A stretch of 32,327 nucleotides of DNA from positions 1 through 32,327 of the forward strand of contig OMID01000032.1 of NCBI GenBank assembly GCA_900299005.1. The letters are read 5' to 3'. The position numbers and the translations under genes were made by a program. The number at the start of each line of letters is the position of its first letter. Positions within the stretch are counted from its first letter, which is position 1. Under the pieces are notes generated by a model, which worked only from the letters and a program-made list of their open reading frames with translations, was not told where the DNA came from and searched no databases. This DNA is from Oxalobacteraceae bacterium. Lineage in GTDB: Bacteria; Pseudomonadota; Gammaproteobacteria; Burkholderiales; Burkholderiaceae_D. Below are positions 24,639 to 32,327 of the stretch, one piece after another.

Positions 24639-25058
24639 TCAGTTCAGGGTTGCGGCTGTCGCAGCGGCCATGCGGCTACCACAGACGTTGTCCACGATGT
24701 TTTTGTCGTGCTGAATAACCGGCTGGTAAAAAGACACCGCACCGATGGCGGGCTCAGTCGCTTTGCCAATATCAGGCGTCATGGCTGTTAGCACTTTGAA
24801 GGACGCTAGCGCAAGCTTACCGTTGGTGCAGTTGACCACGTAGTCCAGCTGCTGCACACCCGCCACTCCCATGTCATGAAACTCACGCACTTTGGACATG
24901 CCCTTCTGCGCAGCAGCAACGTAGGACCAGGTGCTCTGATCCATTGCCAACGTGATGATTGGCTCATTGTCTTTAATCACTGCGCTGTCAGCGGCGCCGG
25001 CAGCAAAAGCAGAGGCGGTGGTGGCAAGAATGGTGGTGGCGATAATCGCTTTGAACAT
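24639..25058 (-). CDS. Small exported protein of unknown function
   Basis: A 139-residue protein with a clear Sec signal peptide (MFKAIIATTILATTASAFAAG, cleavage about residue 20). The mature part of about 119 residues has two cysteines (VVNCTNGK and DNVCGSR) likely to form a disulfide, and no lipobox. AGGAG sits 8 bases before the ATG. A strong promoter lies upstream at 25110-25137, and a MerR-type regulator is divergently encoded, so regulation by that protein is plausible. The family is not recognised. Confidence 0.7.
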   Translation of the reverse strand: MFKAIIATTILATTASAFAAGAADSAVIKDNEPIITLAMDQSTWSYVAAAQKGMSKVREFHDMGVAGVQQLDYVVNCTNGKLALASFKVLTAMTPDIGKATEPAIGAVSFYQPVIQHDKNIVDNVCGSRMAAATAATLN

Positions 25059-25109
25059 GATGGGCTCCTAGTGAGTTGATGAAACTGAACAAAATGACTT
25101 GATGGACGA

Positions 25110-25137
25110 AGTTTACCTTGTGCACATGTTATGTCAA
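25110..25137 (-). promoter_or_regulatory. Candidate promoter of the exported-protein gene
   Basis: On the minus strand a perfect TTGACA (25137-25132), a 16-base spacer and TAAACT (25115-25110). The spacer holds the palindrome TGTGCACA, a possible operator for the divergent MerR-type regulator. The surrounding 25059-25341 interval is very AT-rich and otherwise featureless. Confidence 0.55.
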
Positions 25138-25341
25138 TAATTTTTTTGGTCAAAATAAATTTTTTCTGCAATTTTCGGCAAATTTTAATAAATTTATTCA
25201 CAACAAAGTAGAAAAAAGCTATCATTTCAGCATGTATTATTTTCTTTATTGAAATTTATTTGCAGTCTTCCAATAACCGACTGGATCGACTACACTAATA
25301 AAAATCAACAAAACATAAACAATTGTGTTTGAAATCCCCGT

Positions 25342-26265
25342 ATGGATGCCTCTGAGAAACACCAGTACAACATCGGCGCGGTCGCCCGCCTGACCCAAAT
25401 CCACCCCGAAACCCTCCGCGTGTGGGAGCGCCGCTATGAGCTGGTCGTTCCCAAAAGAACGGATACCGGTCGGCGTATGTATGACGACAAGGACATTGAA
25501 AAACTGCTCTTGGTTAAACAATTGACAGAGCTGGGACACGCGGTCAGCGGTTTGTCGAACTTGACCAATGAGGAATTGCGAGCGAGGTTAACGGCCAGCC
25601 ACACCAGAGAAGTCAACACCCCGCCGACAGCGCTTGCCCCTCGCAGGGTGTTCTTCGCGGATGAAGCACTGAAAATTCGCCTGGCTCGCGATCTGGGGAT
25701 GTACTCTGACCTGGAGGTACTTGAAACACGCCCATCCGGTGAGGTCAACGGTCCTGATGTGCTGATTGTGGGGATGGCCACGCTTGCCAAAGAAAGCCTG
25801 GCTGTATTGCAAAGCGAAGCGCAAAAAGCGGGTTGCCATTGCCTGATCGTGGTGTACAGCTTTGGTCAGCCCGCGGTGGTCAAACAACTGACTCAAGCGG
25901 GGATAACTTGTCTGAAAAATCCGGTCGCAGCGGCCGAACTCCGAGGCGCCTGTAAATCAGTCACCAAACCCAAGGCGTTGGGGCAAGGCACCCTAATGGA
26001 CAGGGTCGCGCCCAGGCGATTTTCAGAGGAACAGTTGGCCAAAGTGGTGACGTTGAAAGGCTCGATAGCCTGCGAGTGCCCCAACCATCTCGCAGAACTC
26101 ATTATCAACCTGTGTGCATTCGAGCAGTACAGTCGGGATTGCGAAAATTCGAACCCACGGGATGCCATCATTCACGCCCAGCTGCACCTCGCCACGAGTC
26201 AGGCAAGGACGATACTTGAAGACAGCCTGCTCCGCCTAATGGAAATCGAAGGCATCAAAGTGTAG
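25342..26265 (+). CDS. MerR-family regulator with cobalamin-binding-like domain (LitR/CarH-like)
   Basis: A 307-residue transcription factor. Residues 8-75 are a MerR helix-turn-helix (YNIGAVARLTQIHPETLRVWERRYELV, then RRMYDDKDIEKL). Residues about 100-200 resemble the Rossmann part of B12-binding domains of CarH/LitR light sensors (DVLIVGMATL, HCLIVVYSFG), but the ExxxH-type cobalamin-ligand histidine is not evident. The C-terminal 80 residues form an extra helical domain. LitR proteins repress genes in the dark; this variant may sense something else or bind no cofactor. There is no clear Shine-Dalgarno. It is divergent from the exported-protein gene. Confidence 0.85.
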   Translation: MDASEKHQYNIGAVARLTQIHPETLRVWERRYELVVPKRTDTGRRMYDDKDIEKLLLVKQLTELGHAVSGLSNLTNEELRARLTASHTREVNTPPTALAPRRVFFADEALKIRLARDLGMYSDLEVLETRPSGEVNGPDVLIVGMATLAKESLAVLQSEAQKAGCHCLIVVYSFGQPAVVKQLTQAGITCLKNPVAAAELRGACKSVTKPKALGQGTLMDRVAPRRFSEEQLAKVVTLKGSIACECPNHLAELIINLCAFEQYSRDCENSNPRDAIIHAQLHLATSQARTILEDSLLRLMEIEGIKV

Positions 26266-26442
26266 AAAACTACCCATACGAGGACAGTATCTTTGTTTGC
26301 AAGGCGAGCGCACCTCGATGGAGATATTGGGAGGCTTCACACCCAATGCTCCCCGACGGTTTAGGTGGCACTGTAGTGTGTGCCTGTACTTTGAGCGCCG
26401 CCCCTCCTCGCCACGCAGGGGCATACCGATCACACGCTGGAT

Positions 26443-27417
26443 TCACCTGTCCTTTATATTGCTGAGCCTTGAGATGATCGCCTCTGCCTCGGTCATGATG
26501 CGATCAATGAGCTCTTTTACTGTTGGTATGTCGTGAATCAGGCCTGCGACCATGCCGCAGCTCCAGGCACCGGCGTCCATGGCGCCCTCGAGCATGATCT
26601 TTGGATAAACGCCAGCCACCTCCTCGATGATGTCCTCGAACCGAAGGTTCTTGCCCAACGCCGCTTCCTTCTCCAGCAGACGATCGACAGCCGGATTGCG
26701 CAGCACGCGCTCGGTGTTCCGCAACGGGCGCATAACCAAACGCGTATCGAGTTCGCTCGCAGCGACAATCGCATCTTTGACGTTCTGGTGCACGGGCGCT
26801 TCTTTGGTCGCAATGAATCGCGTTCCCATGTTCATGCCCTCCGCGCCCAGCGCCAAAGCGGCGACAAGACTGCGACCATCGGCCATCCCACCACTCGCCA
26901 CGAATGGAATATTTAATTCATCTGCGGCGCGCGGTAACAGGATGAAGTTGGGGATATCGTCCTCTCCCGGGTGCCCGCCACATTCGAAGCCATCGACGCT
27001 CACAGCATCGCAGCCGATCGTCTGCGCTTTGAGCGCGTGGCGCACACTGGTGCACTTGTGAATCACCTTCACACCAGCCTCCTGGAGCATGGGCAACCAC
27101 TTCTGCGGGTTATTACCCGCCGTCTCGACCGCCTTGACGCCACCATCGATAATCGCTTTGATGTAGCCTGGATAGTCGGGCCTGCTCACAGTCGGTAGAA
27201 AGGTAAGATTCACGCCGAAGGGTTTGTCGGTCATGGTGCGACACCGGGCAATTTCCTCGGCCAGCAGATCGGGGGTTTTTTGAGTTAGTCCGGTGATGAT
27301 GCCCAAACCACCAGCATTGCTGACCGCCGCAGCGAGTTCGGCAAAGCCGACGTAGTGCATGCCCCCCTGAATGATCGGGTGCTCGATACCAAACATTTCT
27401 GTAATGCGAGTCTTCAT
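26443..27417 (-). CDS. Nitronate monooxygenase family protein
   Basis: A 324-residue FMN-dependent TIM-barrel enzyme of the nitronate monooxygenase/2-nitropropane dioxygenase family. Visible motifs are PIIQGGMHYVG near the N-terminus, the FMN-phosphate region VASGGMADGRS and the loop MGTRFIATKEAP. SVDGFECGGHPGEDD holds the catalytic-region His. It oxidises propionate-3-nitronate or related alkyl nitronates, detoxifying them, and some relatives are FabK-like reductases. It stands alone on the minus strand with no operon partner. The start lacks a strong ribosome-binding site but the opening MKTRITEMFGIEHPI is typical. Confidence 0.9.
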   Translation of the reverse strand: MKTRITEMFGIEHPIIQGGMHYVGFAELAAAVSNAGGLGIITGLTQKTPDLLAEEIARCRTMTDKPFGVNLTFLPTVSRPDYPGYIKAIIDGGVKAVETAGNNPQKWLPMLQEAGVKVIHKCTSVRHALKAQTIGCDAVSVDGFECGGHPGEDDIPNFILLPRAADELNIPFVASGGMADGRSLVAALALGAEGMNMGTRFIATKEAPVHQNVKDAIVAASELDTRLVMRPLRNTERVLRNPAVDRLLEKEAALGKNLRFEDIIEEVAGVYPKIMLEGAMDAGAWSCGMVAGLIHDIPTVKELIDRIMTEAEAIISRLSNIKDR

Positions 27418-27605
27418 GATGTGCTTATTCCATCAGTCGTTGAGTCAGCTTTCAGCCTTGCGATTCAGCCCGCAGGGCAGCCAAGCGCAAGAGGTTTATT
27501 GCCCCCTTGTGCTCTGCGCAGAGGGGCTGGTGAGGATATGGCAGCAAGCCGCCGGCTGGTGTGTTGGATGAAGCCCTCGGTGAGCATCACCGAGGTACCT
27601 TTGAA

Positions 27606-28097
27606 TTAATAGTTTCTGACGCACTCGGACTCCACCGAGAGCCAGTTGTCCGGCAAATACCGGGTTTGGTACTCACCCCCGCCGCTGATGCCCTTGTATT
27701 TGCCCGTGCCACCGGTATAGCGAGTTTTTCCTTTACCTCCATTACCCGCATTGATATCGCCTTGTTTGCGCTCCGAGATCGAGAACATCGCATCCCCATC
27801 TTTATCCGTGACGGTACAGTTGGCTTGAATATCTGTTGTGTCATTGACCCGGACTGATTTCAATACGCAATTCTGAATACTTTGCCCATTGGGCACTTTG
27901 GCATCATTACTGCCATAGATTTCTAGTACACCTTTCAAGGTTCCGACGGTAGCCTTGCCACCATTCCACTCAATTGACTGAAAATCGGTCTTTCCCACAA
28001 ATGTCGATTTGTACTTGATTTCTGCATGAGCGCTTTGATGCAACCCTGCGATCATCGTCATTATGAAAACACCTTTAATGATATGTTTGACTCTCAT
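27606..28097 (-). CDS. Small secreted protein of unknown function
   Basis: A 163-residue protein starting at ATG 28097, with AAGGAG just upstream. A Sec signal peptide is present (about residues 1-25, ending SAHA, mature start EIKYKS). The mature part is beta-rich with repeated glycine turns (GGKGKTRYTGGTGKYKGISGGG) and two cysteines. It resembles small allene-oxide-cyclase/dirigent-like beta-barrel proteins in its GTGKY-GI-G-G motif, but that is only a pattern impression. It is monocistronic, and no target or partner is visible. Confidence 0.7.
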   Translation of the reverse strand: MRVKHIIKGVFIMTMIAGLHQSAHAEIKYKSTFVGKTDFQSIEWNGGKATVGTLKGVLEIYGSNDAKVPNGQSIQNCVLKSVRVNDTTDIQANCTVTDKDGDAMFSISERKQGDINAGNGGKGKTRYTGGTGKYKGISGGGEYQTRYLPDNWLSVESECVRNY

Positions 28098-28348
28098 GAT
28101 CAACTCCTTAAAATTGATTACCGAATTTATTTACTGACCCGATTTCATCGACAAAGCACAATCCTGCTTATTGATTCACTCATCCCCTGACGCAGATTGT
28201 CAAAGTTCAGTCTTTCACACGGCAGCCTTTCTATCAACCCTTTTCCATTCCAAGCCACTCACCAGCCATGGCCCGACCTGCTCCACGTCAAAAACGGGGT
28301 ACATCAATACGATCTGGCCCACGGAAACGCTAAACCAGACCCATTTTA

Positions 28349-28410
28349 TGGCGAGCCGGCAGCGCTGTGTGACGCGGGACGTTGCCCCAGCAAAGGCTTG
28401 CCGCTATTTC
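28349..28410 (-). repeat. Dispersed repeat, family B, copy 3
   Basis: Read on the minus strand it begins GAAATAGCGGCAAGCCTTTG, continues with GGGGCAACG and CAGCGCTGCCGGCTCGCCAT, and aligns with copies 1 and 2. It is more diverged in the middle. It sits 37 bp from the family A element. Confidence 0.6.
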
Positions 28411-28446
28411 TCACAGGAGAAATTTTTCGTGACTAATAAAAACGCT

Positions 28447-28521
28447 CTATCAAAACAAGCGCCGCGAAGCAGCGCGGTCGCTGGCAAGGCGGCCCCATTG
28501 CAGCCAACGGCATTTTGATAG
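28447..28521 (+). repeat. 75-bp dispersed repeat, family A, copy 2
   Basis: Perfect terminal inverted repeats CTATCAAAA and TTTTGATAG bound a 75-bp element whose interior (AGCGCCGCGAA, CAGCGCGGTCGCTG, CAAGGCGGCCCCA) matches copy 1 at 7088-7162. No target-site duplication could be read with confidence. Confidence 0.75.
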
Positions 28522-28692
28522 GGCCTCTGATCAGCGCTGCCCAAGGTTGAGCCTGGCCTACCTGCTCTCTCAGGCGGGGGAAAGCTTATCATCAGCGCTG
28601 CTCGCTCATGATTACGGTGTAGGATACCGCTGAGTAGGGCCGTTAAATATCAATCATTTAACTTTTTTAAGATTTTCTTTTCAATCGCGCTT

Positions 28693-28989
28693 ATGAAAAC
28701 TTCGCCAATTGTCCTTATCCTGGCTACTGCCACCCTGGTCACGAGTATCACCGGCTGTGGCGGTGCTTATCAAATATCGCGCACGGATGGACGCGCGAGC
28801 GCTCGCAGCGATTTTGAAATCTCGGAGCGCGAATGCAATTCGAAGAATTTTTTTGTTACCGCGTCGCCGGACGATACCAAACAGACTATCTATATCACCG
28901 AAACATTCCGTGAATGCATGGCGTCCAAAGGCTGGAATTACTCAAGAACTGAACGTAAGTTCTGGCCCGCCAAATCAGTCAGCATGTAA
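28693..28989 (+). CDS. Small outer-membrane lipoprotein
   Basis: A 98-residue protein with a type II signal: MKTSPIVLILATATLVTSITGC. The lipobox SITGC places the lipidated cysteine at about 22. The following GG rather than Asp suggests outer-membrane sorting. The mature part of about 75 residues has two further cysteines and no recognised domain. It resembles short Betaproteobacterial lipoproteins with a conserved C-terminal CMASKGW motif, which are common but uncharacterised. It lies 53 bp ahead of the hydrolase gene on the same strand. Confidence 0.75.
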   Translation: MKTSPIVLILATATLVTSITGCGGAYQISRTDGRASARSDFEISERECNSKNFFVTASPDDTKQTIYITETFRECMASKGWNYSRTERKFWPAKSVSM

Positions 28990-29042
28990 TTCAGGGAACT
29001 CAACGCCCCCCCTTGCCGACCGCATGGTCGGCACGCACGCTT

Positions 29043-29939
29043 ATGTCCGCTACCGCAAAAGAACGAGAAAGCAGCGAGTTCAGGGTCAGCGCTCACGGGA
29101 TCGATTTCGTCTGTCTGTCGCGAGGCAGCGGACCCGTGGTGCTGTTGGTCCATGGTTTCCCCGATATCCCGCAGACGTGGCAATCGCAATTGGATGCCTT
29201 GTCTCAAGCGGGCTATCAGGTGATCGCGCCCTACTTGCCCGGCTATACGTCTTCTGCCGAAAGCGTGCCAACTTATTTCGACAAAGCGAGTCTGGTTCAT
29301 TATTTTTCGGAACTGATCAAGGTATTGTCACCAGACAAAAAGGTCACCTACATCGGGCAGGACTGGGGAGCCATCATCGGTTACGGACTGTGCGCTGCCC
29401 GACCAGATCTGATTGATCGAGCAGTCCTGATGGCCGTACCCCATCCAGAAATCGTATCCAAGCATCTGCTGGTGCCCAAGCATATCCATCGATCTTTTCA
29501 CTGGTGGTTTTTTCAGCATGAAAGCTTTCCCGAAGATGCTCTGATGGCCGAGGATATGGGCTTCATTGATTATCTGTGGGACTACTGGACCATTGAGGGA
29601 TATCGTGACGATGACCATGTTCGCAACATCAAACGCTGCCTACAGCGTCCCGGTGTGATGACCAATGCGCTGGCGTATTACCGAGCCATGTTTGACCCTC
29701 AACGCGCTGATCCCTCACTTCATCAACTGCGATCTCAACTGTCAAACCAAATCATGGTACCGACGCTTGCACTCTGTGGAGCCGAGGACATGAGAGCTGA
29801 ATTAATGCGAGAACAGTCATCGTGTTTTGGTGCTGCCTACGACTACCACGAGATCCCCCAGGCCGGACACTTTCTGCATCGAGAGCAAAGTCAGCAGGTT
29901 AATGCCGTTATGCTGGATTGGTTATCCAGAAGCGCTTGA
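29043..29939 (+). CDS. Alpha/beta hydrolase, epoxide hydrolase-like
   Basis: A 298-residue cytoplasmic alpha/beta hydrolase. HGFPDIPQTW forms the oxyanion region. The nucleophile elbow is GQDWGAIIG, with Asp as nucleophile as in soluble epoxide hydrolases and haloalkane dehalogenases. The acid is in LCGAEDM and the His in QAGHFLH. The cap region between about 160 and 240 (FHWWFFQHESFPED) is of epoxide-hydrolase type. HGFPD rather than a Trp/Asn halide site favours epoxide hydrolase over dehalogenase. ATG at 29043 is used; an upstream TTG at 29013 is less likely. The natural substrate is unknown. Confidence 0.85.
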   Translation: MSATAKERESSEFRVSAHGIDFVCLSRGSGPVVLLVHGFPDIPQTWQSQLDALSQAGYQVIAPYLPGYTSSAESVPTYFDKASLVHYFSELIKVLSPDKKVTYIGQDWGAIIGYGLCAARPDLIDRAVLMAVPHPEIVSKHLLVPKHIHRSFHWWFFQHESFPEDALMAEDMGFIDYLWDYWTIEGYRDDDHVRNIKRCLQRPGVMTNALAYYRAMFDPQRADPSLHQLRSQLSNQIMVPTLALCGAEDMRAELMREQSSCFGAAYDYHEIPQAGHFLHREQSQQVNAVMLDWLSRSA

Positions 29940-30195
29940 ACACGTTTGCAACGCTCAACCACCGCGCATGGTGACAACCGGTATTTGCCATGCACTGTAG
30001 AGCTTGGCCAACCAAAAATTATAAAATTTAACACTGCCCAAAAGGGCGTTCGGGTCGGGAGCTCGATCCAGCTGCGTTTCGGTCAATTTGTCGGCATGAC
30101 CCATTTCTGCTAGCGTTAACCTAATGGCGCCATGCAGCGATGTTAATAAAAAATAACTATTTACACCACACTCGACAAAAAGGGGAGGCGAGAAA

Positions 30196-32136
30196 ATGAC
30201 CGCAACCGAAAGGAAGATGGCAGCTATTCTCGCGATGGATGTCGCATCGTATTCGGAAAAGATGGGGCGCGATGAGGAGGGGACACTACAGCATCTACGA
30301 GCCTGTAGAGAAATCATTGAGGGTGTCGTGTCCGAAAACCGTGGACGTATTTTCAACACGGCCGGTGATGCTTTCATGATCGAATTTTCAAGTGCCGTCT
30401 CTGCGGTTTCTGCTGCTGTGGACATCCAGAAATTGATCAACTCACGAAACTCATCATTAGCGCCCTCCGAGCAAATGCAATTTCGCATAGGTGTAAATGT
30501 TGGTGACATTATCATCGAGGGTAACAATCTGTATGGAGAAGGCGTTAATGTCGCCGCAAGGCTGGAGAGTATTACTACACCAGGCTGTATTTCAATTTCA
30601 GACAAAGTTCATGCAGAGGTACGTCGAAAATTTAACTTTGCATTCGAGGACAGAGGTCACCAAGAATTAAAAAATATCGAAGATCCGGTACGTGTTTATC
30701 AGCTCAACATCGACTCCTCTACCGGCGCACAACCGCCCTCCGAAGTAAAAAAAGGCAGACCATCAACCTCGCAAGCAAATCGGCTGAAATACCTTGGCAT
30801 CGCTGCTGCAATGATCGTGATACTCGCGATCGGATGGAAAATCAGAGCTCCCAAAGAGGGAGACACTACAAGTACTCAACCGATGGCTTCTAACACCATG
30901 GTGGTGCTGCCCATCGAAACGAGCAGTCAGGATCCGGCAAGCAGAAATTTTGCGGCAGGTCTTACGCAGGATATTGCGAATGGGTTGAGTGGCGTCTCGA
31001 AAATGTTGAATGTCGTGAGATTATCCAAGCGGCCAGATGATCTCTCTACCGCAGGACCACAAGCGGGTGCCCAGTACCTCATAGATGGCAATATCCGTCA
31101 GGCAGGAGACAAGTTCAGATTATCAATCAGTCTGATAAATACCTCCAACATGTCCACGGTCTGGAGTAAAGCCTATGACAAGCAGCTAGCCGGAAGCGAT
31201 ATCTTTGCAACGCAGGACGAAATTGTGAATGCCATTGTCGATGAGCTTGCTGGACTAAATAACTCTGCGATATCGAAAGACATTGTTCAAAGAGCAAAGA
31301 CGAGGGGCACTGAAAATCTGAGTGCCTATGAATGTGTCAGTTTTGTGCGCGGCACATTTTATGTCACGTACCAGGCTGATGATTTTTTTAAAGGCACAAA
31401 ATGCCTCCAGCAAGCTATTGCTGCAGATCCTAATTACGTTGATGCGCGCCTGCAGCTTGCGTCAATGCAGCGATTCGGCTATTCGTTTGGATTTATGCGA
31501 GACCCTCAGGTGATCACTGAGGCCCTCACCCATTTGGATCATGCAATCAAACTGGAGCCGAGCCGTGCCGAATTGTTCTCCATGCGTGGAGGTCTTTTTT
31601 TCATGCAGAAGAATTGGCCTGCGATGTTCCAGGCACTCGACAAGGCGTATGAGCTAGCTCCGAACAATGTCCCCGTGGTCAATGACATCGGCTACAACTT
31701 ATTGTGGGGTGGCGATTGTAGTGAGAAGCAATTTCTTGATTGGAAAGCAGCCAGGGGTACTTATGTATCCGGCAATTGCCAGTGGCAGAAAGGCTTCGAC
31801 ATGCTCAAGCGTGCTGATGAGCTCGACAAAGCAAACGCCACACCGGGAAAACATTACGGTTTCACCTCTGCCTACGTCGCCTGGGGGCAGTACGACTTGG
31901 CTCTCAAACATATACAGCGAGTCCCTTCACCCGGATTTTTCTGGTACGAGGTTTACTCCGGATTTATCGCTGACAAGACGGGAGACAAAGCCACTGCCTC
32001 CAAACATTTTGACACCATAAAAAAAGTCATCGGATCATCAAAACTGGAAGATGTCGAAAAGCAGTTTGAATTCTGGAATGGTAAAAAATGGTGGAACATC
32101 TATCGACCGGTTTTTTCAAGCCACGGATTTACTTGA
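30196..32136 (+). CDS. Class III adenylate/guanylate cyclase with TPR C-terminus
   Basis: A 646-residue membrane protein. The cyclase domain (about 5-170) has metal-binding Asp15 (AMDVASYSE) and Asp58 (TAGDAF), and the transition-state pair Asn118/Arg122 (GVNVAARLE). The Lys often found before TxGD is Asn54 here (RIFNTAGD), so nucleotide choice is uncertain. A transmembrane segment follows (about 199-214), then a TolB-N-like stretch (VVLPIETSSQDP to DGNIRQAGDKFRLSISL) and TPR-type helices to the end. GGGGAGG lies 7 bases before the ATG. Such cyclase-TPR proteins are common in Proteobacteria, with unknown sensors. Confidence 0.9.
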   Translation: MTATERKMAAILAMDVASYSEKMGRDEEGTLQHLRACREIIEGVVSENRGRIFNTAGDAFMIEFSSAVSAVSAAVDIQKLINSRNSSLAPSEQMQFRIGVNVGDIIIEGNNLYGEGVNVAARLESITTPGCISISDKVHAEVRRKFNFAFEDRGHQELKNIEDPVRVYQLNIDSSTGAQPPSEVKKGRPSTSQANRLKYLGIAAAMIVILAIGWKIRAPKEGDTTSTQPMASNTMVVLPIETSSQDPASRNFAAGLTQDIANGLSGVSKMLNVVRLSKRPDDLSTAGPQAGAQYLIDGNIRQAGDKFRLSISLINTSNMSTVWSKAYDKQLAGSDIFATQDEIVNAIVDELAGLNNSAISKDIVQRAKTRGTENLSAYECVSFVRGTFYVTYQADDFFKGTKCLQQAIAADPNYVDARLQLASMQRFGYSFGFMRDPQVITEALTHLDHAIKLEPSRAELFSMRGGLFFMQKNWPAMFQALDKAYELAPNNVPVVNDIGYNLLWGGDCSEKQFLDWKAARGTYVSGNCQWQKGFDMLKRADELDKANATPGKHYGFTSAYVAWGQYDLALKHIQRVPSPGFFWYEVYSGFIADKTGDKATASKHFDTIKKVIGSSKLEDVEKQFEFWNGKKWWNIYRPVFSSHGFT

Positions 32137-32155
32137 GTAATGGAGGCATCTACTG

Positions 32156-32171
32156 CCCTGTCAAAACAGGG
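32156..32171. terminator. Hairpin between convergent genes
   Basis: CCCTGT (32156-32161) and ACAGGG (32166-32171) form a 6-bp stem with a 4-base loop, in the 55-bp gap between the convergent cyclase and phosphatase genes. No T tract follows on either side, so it is at best a weak or Rho-assisted terminator. Confidence 0.3.
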
Positions 32172-32191
32172 TCTGGACGGCTCAGGCATCA

Positions 32192-32327
32192 TCACAGTGT
32201 GAACGCGATCACGGTCAGATCATCCCGACGTTTTTGCTCGCCTCGCCAGAGATCGAATTCTTCTTTCATTCGGTCGGTAATTTTTTCAGCCGAACAATTG
32301 GCCAGCCCGGACAGTAGCTGTTCGATG
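32192..32327 (-). CDS. PP2C/SpoIIE-type serine phosphatase, 3' end (partial)
   Basis: The last 44 codons of a minus-strand gene that continues past the window edge. The sequence ends FDLWRGEQKRRDDLTVIAFTL and stop. WRGxQ-x-x-DDLTVIAF is the typical end of PP2C/SpoIIE-family response phosphatases, in which the last Asp pair binds metal. Such proteins often dephosphorylate anti-sigma-factor antagonists. The N-terminal domains are not visible. It is convergent with the cyclase gene. Confidence 0.65.
   Translation of the reverse strand, partial: IEQLLSGLANCSAEKITDRMKEEFDLWRGEQKRRDDLTVIAFTL

Larger units (their letters stand above)
28098..28692. other. 595-bp non-coding interval with two repeat elements
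   Basis: No convincing gene is seen on either strand. The left part (to about 28330) must hold the promoter of the secreted-protein gene; a lone TTGACA is visible on the minus strand near 28190 but no good -10 follows. The middle holds a family B repeat (28349-28410, minus) and a family A repeat (28447-28521), adjacent to each other. The right part shows two nearby copies of ATCAGCGCTGC (about 28528 and 28590) and an AT-rich stretch before the lipoprotein gene. Confidence 0.6.

Noticed and set aside
29043-29939. Haloalkane dehalogenase
   Set aside because: The nucleophile is Asp as in that family, but the HGFPD region and the cap resemble epoxide hydrolases, and the halide-binding Trp/Asn after HG is absent.
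29955-30605. A 216-codon minus-strand frame
   Set aside because: Most of it is antisense to the cyclase catalytic domain. Only the last 70 codons are noted separately as a possible remnant.

Overview
The window looks like a chromosome segment from a mid-GC Betaproteobacterium, probably Burkholderiales. This rests on the general character of the ABC transporters, the LysR and MerR regulators, the small secreted proteins and a tRNA-Asn-type sequence. No rRNA or marker gene is present, so the placement is an inference.

Region 1 (1-2066) looks like the worn end of a genomic island. It holds fragments of HEPN and nucleotidyltransferase (MNT) toxin-antitoxin genes. It also holds an intact DUF1778/GNAT toxin-antitoxin pair with a clear promoter and palindromic operator, a perfect-half-site LexA (SOS) box, and a short orphan gene. 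It ends at a 45-bp 3' piece of a tRNA-Asn gene (2022-2066) with no 5' half, followed by a terminator. That arrangement fits an attachment site, with the island to the left and native chromosome to the right. A small HigA-antitoxin remnant follows (2129-2290).

Region 2 (2302-9371, minus strand) is a complete branched-chain-amino-acid-type ABC transporter (livF-livG-livM-livH-binding protein). It is followed upstream by a Tat-exported type II haloacid-dehalogenase-like protein and a mandelate racemase/muconate lactonizing-family enzyme. A class I glutamine amidotransferase (9459-10178, plus) and a globin-like/YbjN-like fusion protein (10238-11056, minus) separate it from region 3.

Region 3 (11172-23084) is the metabolic core and reads as a D-apionate (branched-sugar acid) catabolic locus. 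A minus-strand operon encodes a CUT1-type sugar ABC transporter (binding protein, two permeases, ATPase) and a large protein assigned as D-apionate lactonase. A LysR regulator sits between it and a plus-strand operon: RuBisCO-like protein, DUF1537 kinase, D-apionate oxidoisomerase-like dehydrogenase, and a conserved 131-residue protein of unknown function. The proposed flow is uptake, lactone opening, oxidation-isomerisation to 3-oxo-isoapionate, phosphorylation, then C-C cleavage by the RuBisCO-like protein. D-apiose dehydrogenase and erythrulose-phosphate isomerases are not in the window.

Region 4 (23324-32327) is a looser set: a phage-like XRE regulator, two unrecognised proteins (one exported), a MerR regulator with a cobalamin-binding-like domain, a nitronate monooxygenase, a small secreted protein, a lipoprotein, an epoxide-hydrolase-like alpha/beta hydrolase, a class III nucleotide cyclase with a TPR tail, and the 3' end of a PP2C/SpoIIE-type phosphatase.

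Two families of short dispersed repeats lie between genes: a 75-bp element with inverted ends (two copies) and a roughly 60-90-bp element (three copies, one inside the sugar-transporter operon). They meet at 28349-28521.
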